From JBOGEN01 sp050743265 (GTDB lineage Bacteria; Actinomycetota; Actinomycetes; JBOGEN01): 12,556 nt of DNA. A program made the position numbers and the translations under genes. The stretch lies in contig JBOGEN010000021.1 in NCBI GenBank assembly GCA_050743265.1, positions 1 to 12,556 on the forward strand, in the 5' to 3' direction. Within the stretch, counting starts at the first letter, position 1; each line of letters begins with the position of its first letter. Below the pieces are notes generated by a model. That model worked only from the letters and a program-made list of their open reading frames with translations. It had not been told where the DNA came from and did no database searches. Positions 6,571-11,455 of this stretch are shown piece after piece.

Positions 6571-7923
6571 ATGACCGTCCGACCGGCCGCAGACCAGCGC
6601 CCCGGCTCCACGGTCACCCTGCTCCCCGGACAGGACGGGGGCGCCGGCCTGGTCCGGCGCACCGTCCTGCCGGGTGGCCTCCGGGTGGTCACCGAGGCGG
6701 TGCCCACGGTCCGCTCCGTCACGTTCGGGGTGTGGGCGGGCGTGGGGTCGCGCGACGAGAGCACGTCGCTGGCCGGCGCCTCGCACTACCTCGAGCACCT
6801 GCTGTTCAAGGGGACGAAGCGGCGGGACGCGCTCGAGATCGCGTCCGTCATGGACGCGGTCGGCGGCGAGATGAACGCGTTCACGTCCAAGGAGTACACG
6901 TGCTACTACGCGCGGGTGCTCGACGCGGACCTGCCGCTCGCCGTCGACGTGGTGTGCGACATGGTGACCTCGTCCGTCGTGGCGTCGTCCGAGGTCGAGG
7001 CGGAGCGCGGCGTGATCCTCGACGAGATCGCCATGCACGAGGACGACCCCGGCGACGCGGTGCACGACGTGTTCGCCCGAACCGTCTACGGCGACTCGCC
7101 CCTCGGCCGTCCCGTGCTCGGCACAGTGGACTCGATCGGCAGGCTGTCACGGTCCTCCGTCGCCGGGTACTACCGGCGCCGCTACCGCCCGGAGAACATC
7201 GTCGTGTCCGTCGCGGGCAACATCGACCACGCCGGGGTCGTCCGGCTCGTCCGGAAGGCGTTCACCCGTGCAGGGGCGCTCGGCGACGGGTCGACGCGTC
7301 CGGCCGCCCCCCGCGTCGGGGGGCGTCCCGCGCGGCAGCACGGCGGCGTGAGCCTCGTCTCGCGGCGGACCGAGCAGGCGAACCTCGTGCTCGGCATGCC
7401 GGGCGTCCCGCGGACGGACGAGCGGCGCTTCGCCCTGGGCGTGCTCAACGCGGCCCTGGGCGGGGGCATGTCGAGCCGGCTGTTCCAGGAGGTACGGGAG
7501 AAGCGTGGCCTGGCGTACTCGGTGTTCTCGTACGCCTCCCAGTACGCGGACACCGGCCTGTTCGGCGTGTACGCGGGCTGCCTGCCGAAGAACGCCGACG
7601 AGGTGCTCAGCCTGTGCCGGGACGAGCTGGAGAAGGTCGCCACGTCCGGCATCACCGACGCGGAGCTGTCCCGGGGCAAGGGTCAGCTGCGGGGCGCCCT
7701 CGTCCTCGGTATGGAGGACACCGGGGCGCGCATGACCCGCCTCGGCAAGGCCGAGCTCGTCTACGGCGAGCTGCTCGGGCTGGACGAGCTGCTCGACCGG
7801 GTGGCCGCAGTGACGCTCGACGACGTCCGCCAGGTGGCCGCCCAGGTGCTGCGCGGCACGCCCGCACTTGCGGTCATCGGCCCGTTCGAGGACGAGGCAC
7901 CGTTCGCCGGGGCCGTGGCGTGA
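6571..7923 (+). CDS. M16 family zinc metallopeptidase (processing-peptidase-like)
   Basis: A 450-residue pitrilysin/mitochondrial-processing-peptidase-like protein of the group commonly found next to pnp in actinobacteria and Bacillus (YmxG-like). The inverted zinc motif is intact: H72-Y-L-E75-H76 followed by LLFKGT, with the distal ligand probably E152 in AERGVILDEIAMHEDDP. The N-terminal M16 half runs about 35-230, a Pro/Arg/Gly linker about 240-265, and the C-terminal half about 265-440. The second half carries RGLAYSVFSY, with the substrate-binding Arg312/Tyr316 pair typical of active M16B enzymes. No signal peptide is visible, so it is likely cytoplasmic; the substrate is unknown. The ATG lies four bases after the pnp stop with no clear ribosome binding site, so translational coupling is likely. 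Confidence 0.92.
   Translation: MTVRPAADQRPGSTVTLLPGQDGGAGLVRRTVLPGGLRVVTEAVPTVRSVTFGVWAGVGSRDESTSLAGASHYLEHLLFKGTKRRDALEIASVMDAVGGEMNAFTSKEYTCYYARVLDADLPLAVDVVCDMVTSSVVASSEVEAERGVILDEIAMHEDDPGDAVHDVFARTVYGDSPLGRPVLGTVDSIGRLSRSSVAGYYRRRYRPENIVVSVAGNIDHAGVVRLVRKAFTRAGALGDGSTRPAAPRVGGRPARQHGGVSLVSRRTEQANLVLGMPGVPRTDERRFALGVLNAALGGGMSSRLFQEVREKRGLAYSVFSYASQYADTGLFGVYAGCLPKNADEVLSLCRDELEKVATSGITDAELSRGKGQLRGALVLGMEDTGARMTRLGKAELVYGELLGLDELLDRVAAVTLDDVRQVAAQVLRGTPALAVIGPFEDEAPFAGAVA
7305..7325 (+). other. Intragenic 8-bp all-GC hairpin in the peptidase linker
   Basis: CGCCCCCC (7305-7312) and GGGGGGCG (7318-7325) can form eight G-C pairs around a GCGTC loop. It lies in the codons for the linker between the two M16 halves (about residues 245-252). 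It may slow ribosomes or simply reflect relaxed Pro/Gly/Arg codons. Confidence 0.55.
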
Positions 7924-7954
7924 GGGCGGGCCCGACGCTGACCGGAGGGCGGTG

Positions 7955-8704
7955 ATGGCCGTGCGCGTCGGCGTGCTCGGCTCGTCCGGCCGGATGGGCG
8001 ACGAGGCCTGCCGTGCCGTCGAGGCGGCGAGCGACCTCGAGCTGGCCGCCCGGGTGGACGTGGACGACCCTCTCGACGCGCTCACGCAGGCCGGCACCGA
8101 GGTCGTGGTCGACTTCACCCACCCGGACGCGGTGATGGGCAACCTCGAGTTCTGCGTACGCCACGGCATCCACGCCGTCGTGGGCACGACCGGGTTCGAC
8201 GACGACCGGCTCGCCACCGTCCGAGGGTGGTTGGCGGACGCGCCGGGCGTCGGCGTGCTGGTCGCGCCGAACTTCGGCATCGGGGCCGTCCTCATGATGC
8301 GGTTCGCTGCCGAGGCGGCACGGTTCTTCGACTCGGTCGAGGTCGTCGAGCTGCATCACCCGCGCAAGGCGGACGCACCGAGTGGCACCGCGCGGCGTAC
8401 CGCGGAGCTCGTGGCCCAGGCACGGCGCGAGGCCGGCTGCTCCCCGGCGCCCGACGCCACCACGTCCGCGCTGGACGGGGCGCGGGGGGCGTCGGTGGAC
8501 GGGGTGCCGGTGCACGCCGTTCGCCTCGCTGGGCTCGTCGCGCACCAGGAGGTGCTGCTCGGTGGGCACGGGGAGACGCTGACGATCCGGCACGACTCCC
8601 TGGACAGGTCCGGGTTCATGCCCGGGGTGCTGCTCGGGGTCCGCGAGACGCCGAACAGGCCGGGGCTCACGGTGGGTCTCGAGCAGCTGCTCGGCCTGGA
8701 CTAG
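7955..8704 (+). CDS. dapB: 4-hydroxy-tetrahydrodipicolinate reductase
   Basis: DapB reduces 4-hydroxy-tetrahydrodipicolinate with NAD(P)H in the lysine/meso-diaminopimelate pathway, feeding protein and peptidoglycan synthesis. At 249 residues it is the shorter actinobacterial form. The N-terminal Rossmann fold starts VRVGVLGSSGRMG (glycines at 9-15), followed by VVDFTHPDAVMGN and VVGTTGF. The catalytic signature ELHHPRKADAPSGTA (132-146) contains His134 and Lys138, equivalent to His159/Lys163 of the E. coli enzyme. The C-terminal half ends with the usual FMPGVLLGVRE. The ATG at 7955 has GGAGGG (7944-7949) five bases upstream; a GTG at 7952 is the only close alternative. The gene starts 31 bases after the peptidase and ends four bases before the next gene. 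Confidence 0.97.
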   Translation: MAVRVGVLGSSGRMGDEACRAVEAASDLELAARVDVDDPLDALTQAGTEVVVDFTHPDAVMGNLEFCVRHGIHAVVGTTGFDDDRLATVRGWLADAPGVGVLVAPNFGIGAVLMMRFAAEAARFFDSVEVVELHHPRKADAPSGTARRTAELVAQARREAGCSPAPDATTSALDGARGASVDGVPVHAVRLAGLVAHQEVLLGGHGETLTIRHDSLDRSGFMPGVLLGVRETPNRPGLTVGLEQLLGLD

Positions 8705-8708
8705 TCCC

Positions 8709-9152
8709 GTGACGTTCGGCCCGCGCCGCCTTGTCGCGCTGCTGGTCCTTGTCTGCGTCGTCTACCTCGGGATCGTCGCCCACCGGGGCGTGCTGCTCGT
8801 CCGCTCGGGTGACCCGGTGGCCGTCCTGCTCGGCGTCGGGGTGCTGCTGCTGCCAGTCGTCGGCGCCGTGGTGCTCTGGCGCGAGGTGCGGTTCGGGCGG
8901 GACGCCCAGCAGCTCACGCGCGTCCTGGAGTCCGAGGGACGCCTGCCCTTGCCGCTGCCCAAGGACTCCGACCCCGCCGCCGCGGACGAGGCCTTCGGCC
9001 ACCGGCGTACGGCGGTGGAGGCGGCCCCGCGGGACTGGCGAGCCTGGACGCTGCTCGCGCTGGCGTACGAGGACGCCAGGGATGTGCCGCGGGTGCGCCG
9101 GGCGATGCGCCACGCGATCGCCCTGGAGGCGGAGGACCGCCCGCGCGGCTGA
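8709..9152 (+). CDS. Small two-TM membrane protein with TPR-like C-terminus, unknown function
   Basis: A 147-residue protein starting GTG four bases after the dapB stop, probably the last gene of the pnp-dapB operon. Two hydrophobic segments are clear (about 8-23 and 36-57), joined by a short basic/Gly turn, so both termini should be cytoplasmic. A charged helix follows (58-78), then a Pro/Asp linker. The C-terminal section (about 97-142, including W110, W113 and an AYEDARDVPRVRRAMRHAIAL helix pair) resembles one TPR hairpin. Similar small membrane proteins are, from memory, annotated near dapB in other actinobacteria as hypothetical or TPR proteins. No enzymatic motif is seen. A role as a membrane-anchored adaptor is only a guess. 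Confidence 0.75.
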   Translation: MTFGPRRLVALLVLVCVVYLGIVAHRGVLLVRSGDPVAVLLGVGVLLLPVVGAVVLWREVRFGRDAQQLTRVLESEGRLPLPLPKDSDPAAADEAFGHRRTAVEAAPRDWRAWTLLALAYEDARDVPRVRRAMRHAIALEAEDRPRG

Positions 9153-9204
9153 GTCCGAACCGGCTGGGTCCGCAGAACCGGCACCTCGCCGAGGTCACCC
9201 GAGG
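9153..9204. other. Short convergent intergenic spacer, weak terminator candidate
   Basis: The 52 bases between the convergent membrane-protein gene and glpD contain only a weak 5-bp hairpin (ACCTC 9183-9187 / GAGGT 9191-9195, loop GCC). There are also small direct repeats: GGCTGAGTCCG/GGCTGGGTCCG at 9147 and 9162, and CCGAGGTCA at 9189 and 9199. No strong terminator like the one after rpsO is visible, so read-through or collision of the two transcripts is possible. Confidence 0.4.
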
Positions 9205-10791
9205 TCAGCGCACGGACCGCGGAGCCGGGACGCCCGTGAGCGCGTCGAGCAGGAGATGAACGGTCGGCCGTGCCGCGTCGGCTGCCGGCCGGACAAGGCC
9301 GAGCCGGGTACGCCGGTGCAGCACGTCGTCCGCGGTGAGGGCGCCCTCGTGTCGCGCGCTCCAGACGACCTCGGCGCCCAGCACGGCTGACCCGGGAGTG
9401 ACCGGCTCCGCGAGCGCGGGCTCGCCCTCGGCGAGCGCCGCGACGATCGGGGCCTCCGTCCCGTACCGGCGCACGAGACGCGCAGGCAGGTGGGCGGCCA
9501 CCGAGCGCGGCAACCGCCCCGCCGCGACCAGCGGCACCCGCGACGTCCGGCAGGGGCGGTCGGTGAGCAGGTCCACGACCTCCTCGGCCATGCGGCGGTA
9601 CGTGGTGAGCTTGCCCCCTGTCACGGTGACGAGACCGTCCGCGCCGTGCCGGACGGCGTGCCGTCGGGACAGGTCGACGGTGTCGCCCTCGCCCGTCGCC
9701 AGCAGGGGACGGAACCCGGTGAACCCGCCGACGACGTCGGACCGCTGCAGGGGACGCTCGAGGGTGTCGGCGACGAGGCCGAGCAGCAGGTCGACCTCGG
9801 CAGGGCTGACCTCGGCCGTGTCGGGGACGGGGCCGGAGTGCGGCTCGTCCGTCAGGCCGACGTAGCAGAGCCCGTCCGGCTGGGGGAGCACGAGGGCGAA
9901 CCGCGCCGTCTCCCCGGGGACGGGCACGGACAGCGCCGCGGCCGGGTAGCCGAGCGCGGCGGCGGGGACGACGAGGTGCGAGCCCTTGCTCGGGCGCAGC
10001 CGGACCGTCGGGTCGAGCGCGTCCGCCCACACCCCGGTGGCGTTCACCACGTACCGCGCGCGGACCTCCACGACGCTGCCGGTCAGCTCGTCGCGGACGG
10101 TGACGCGTCCCGCTCCGAGCCCACCCCCGTCCGTGAGGGCGGCGCAGCGCGTCAGCACTCGCGCCCCGTACGCGGCCGCGGTACGCGCGATCGCCACGAC
10201 GAGCCGCGCGTCGTCCTCGAGCTGACCCTCCCAGTGCAGCAGCCCGCCGCGCAGCCCTCCGGCGCGCAGGGCGGGGGCGAGGCGCATGGCCTCGGCCGTA
10301 CGGAGCCGGCGGGGAGGAGGGACGACGTCCCGGCGCGTTCCGGCCGCGCGGGCCAGCGCCTCGCCGGACCACAGCGCGGCAGCCACGCTCGCGGCCCGGA
10401 GCGCGGATACCGCGGGAGTGAGCGGCGTGAGCATGGGCAGCGGGTGGACGAGGTGCGGGGCGATCCGTGTCATGAGCACGTGCCGCTCCACGGCACTCTC
10501 GTGGGCGATCCTGACGTCGCCGTGCGCGAGGTAGCGCAGCCCGCCGTGCACGAGCTTGGAGCTCCACCGGGACGTCCCCTGCGCGAGGTCCCCGCGCTCG
10601 ACCAGCGCCACGGACAGCCCGCGGGTGGCCGCGTCCAGCGCGACGCCGGTTCCGGTCACGCCTCCGCCCACGACGAGGACGTCGAGCGGCGGACCGCCGG
10701 TCAGGGCGTCGAGGTCCCGCCCACGTCGCGTTGCCGACAGCGCGGCCCGTGGGTGCGCGGGGGGCAGCGGCGGGACGCCGGGCGCGCTCAC
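9205..10791 (-). CDS. glpD: Glycerol-3-phosphate dehydrogenase, GlpD1-like
   Basis: GlpD is an FAD-dependent, membrane-associated enzyme that oxidises sn-glycerol-3-phosphate to dihydroxyacetone phosphate and passes electrons to quinone. The 528-residue protein has the FAD-binding VVGGGVTGTG (40-49) with Glu65 at the end of the second strand, then GTSRWSSKLVHGGLRYL (72-88). It also has EGQLEDDARL (188-197), NATGVWAD (250-257), TGGKLTTYRRMAEE (391-404) and a C-terminal helical domain (about 410-528). The Arg-Trp in GTSRWSSK, rather than the usual Ser-Arg, resembles M. tuberculosis GlpD1 as I recall it. The GTG start overlaps the tetR stop by four bases and has no GGAGG-like site upstream, so it probably depends on coupling to tetR translation. 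It should follow the control of the tetR promoter. Confidence 0.93.
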   Translation of the reverse strand: MSAPGVPPLPPAHPRAALSATRRGRDLDALTGGPPLDVLVVGGGVTGTGVALDAATRGLSVALVERGDLAQGTSRWSSKLVHGGLRYLAHGDVRIAHESAVERHVLMTRIAPHLVHPLPMLTPLTPAVSALRAASVAAALWSGEALARAAGTRRDVVPPPRRLRTAEAMRLAPALRAGGLRGGLLHWEGQLEDDARLVVAIARTAAAYGARVLTRCAALTDGGGLGAGRVTVRDELTGSVVEVRARYVVNATGVWADALDPTVRLRPSKGSHLVVPAAALGYPAAALSVPVPGETARFALVLPQPDGLCYVGLTDEPHSGPVPDTAEVSPAEVDLLLGLVADTLERPLQRSDVVGGFTGFRPLLATGEGDTVDLSRRHAVRHGADGLVTVTGGKLTTYRRMAEEVVDLLTDRPCRTSRVPLVAAGRLPRSVAAHLPARLVRRYGTEAPIVAALAEGEPALAEPVTPGSAVLGAEVVWSARHEGALTADDVLHRRTRLGLVRPAADAARPTVHLLLDALTGVPAPRSVR

Positions 10792-11420
10792 CGGCGGAGG
10801 TACCCGTCGGCGAGGTGGCGCAGCTCGTCCAGCACCTCGTCCTCGTCGTCCTCGGCCGCGACGACGCGTGCGGAGAACACGAACGACTGGGCGGCGAGCA
10901 GGAGGGTCAGCGCGGCGCGGTGCGGGTCCACGTCGCGGATCGAGCCGTCACGGACGCCGTCGGCGATCTCGTCCTCGAGGACGGCCACCAGCGCCCGCTG
11001 CGAGGAGCCCAGCCGGTCCGTCACGTAGGGCAGAAGCGACTCCGGGTCGAGGTCGAGCACCCGGCGCAGCAGTGGGTGGTGCGCGAGCCCCGCGACCACG
11101 CGCACCGTGCACTCGACCGCGCGCTCCCGTGCCGTGGGCAGACGGGCCGCGGCCGTCCGTACCTCGGCGCCCAGCCGGCCGGTCTCGGCCGAGAGCAGGG
11201 CGCCGACCACGGACGCGAGGTCGCCGTACTGCCGGTACACCGTCATCCGGGACAGGCCGGCGCGGCGTGCGACCTCGGCCACCGTCGTCCGCCGCAGCCC
11301 GAGGTCCATGATGCTCGCGTGCGCGGCGACGAGGATCGGGTCGTGCTCGACGAGGTCGCGTTCGAGGGGGTCACGCGCGACGGCAGGGCGCTCGAAAGCG
11401 ATGTGACGTTGTGACGCCAT
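10788..11420 (-). CDS. TetR/AcrR family transcriptional regulator
   Basis: A 210-residue regulator with an N-terminal helix-turn-helix (about 27-75): ILVAAHASIMDLGLRRTTVAEV followed by ARRAGLSRMTVYRQYGD as the recognition helix region. The C-terminal part (about 80-205) is helical and variable, as expected for ligand binding and dimerisation; it ends with an acidic AAEDDEDEVLDEL stretch. The ATG at 11420 has no ribosome binding site but lies seven bases from a good -10 (TAAAGT), suggesting a leaderless mRNA. It is co-transcribed with glpD and diverges from the flavoprotein gene. The likely role is to repress itself, glpD and the flavoprotein in response to a glycerol-phosphate or lipid-related ligand. 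The ligand is not known and the regulatory role is inference. Confidence 0.9.
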   Translation of the reverse strand: MASQRHIAFERPAVARDPLERDLVEHDPILVAAHASIMDLGLRRTTVAEVARRAGLSRMTVYRQYGDLASVVGALLSAETGRLGAEVRTAAARLPTARERAVECTVRVVAGLAHHPLLRRVLDLDPESLLPYVTDRLGSSQRALVAVLEDEIADGVRDGSIRDVDPHRAALTLLLAAQSFVFSARVVAAEDDEDEVLDELRHLADGYLRR

Positions 11421-11430
11421 GTGTCACACT
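11403..11430 (+). promoter_or_regulatory. Weak candidate promoter for the flavoprotein gene
   Basis: GTGACG (11403-11408), 16 bases, then CACACT (11425-11430) ends six bases before the ATG at 11437. This spacing would put the transcription start at the start codon, which fits the absence of a ribosome binding site. The hexamer matches are partial (4 of 6 and 3 of 6), so this is a tentative assignment. Confidence 0.25.
11410..11428. promoter_or_regulatory. Putative TetR operator (19-bp inverted repeat)
   Basis: TGTGAC (11410-11415) and GTCACA (11423-11428) form perfect 6-bp arms around GCCATGT. A further direct TGTGAC copy lies at 11402-11407. The centre (11419) falls in the tetR start codon. 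One end abuts the tetR -10, and the site covers the region upstream of the divergent flavoprotein gene. An operator shared by both genes is the natural reading, and self-regulation of this kind is common for TetR proteins. The assignment to this TetR is inference. Confidence 0.5.
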
Positions 11431-11455
11431 TTACCCATGTCTGCGCCGTCGTCGA
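11428..11455 (-). promoter_or_regulatory. Candidate promoter for tetR-glpD (leaderless)
   Basis: Read on the minus strand, TCGACG (11455-11450), a 16-bp spacer and TAAAGT (11433-11428) match -35 and -10 patterns. Seven bases separate the -10 from the tetR ATG, so transcription would begin at or next to the start codon. TAAAGT is a good TANNNT hexamer and is one of the few A/T-rich spots in this GC-rich region. The -35 lies inside the divergent coding sequence. Confidence 0.45.

Noticed and set aside
4326..6764. An 812-codon open frame on the minus strand across pnp
   Set aside because: The sense strand encodes a textbook PNPase with every domain. The antisense frame is Arg/Gly/Asp/Leu/His-rich low-complexity sequence of the kind produced opposite GC-biased codons, with no recognisable domain.
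8762..10567. A 601-codon minus-strand frame spanning the membrane-protein gene and glpD
   Set aside because: It is Arg/Ala/Gly/Pro-rich and crosses two well-supported genes in other frames. It is a GC-rich shadow.
9490..11028. A 512-codon plus-strand frame opposite glpD and tetR
   Set aside because: glpD and tetR on the minus strand have clear domain motifs, while this frame is compositionally biased with no family signature.
11419..11436. Alternative flavoprotein start at the 11419 ATG (six extra residues)
   Set aside because: It would overlap the tetR start codon on the opposite strand and has no ribosome binding site. Not excluded, but the 11437 ATG is simpler.
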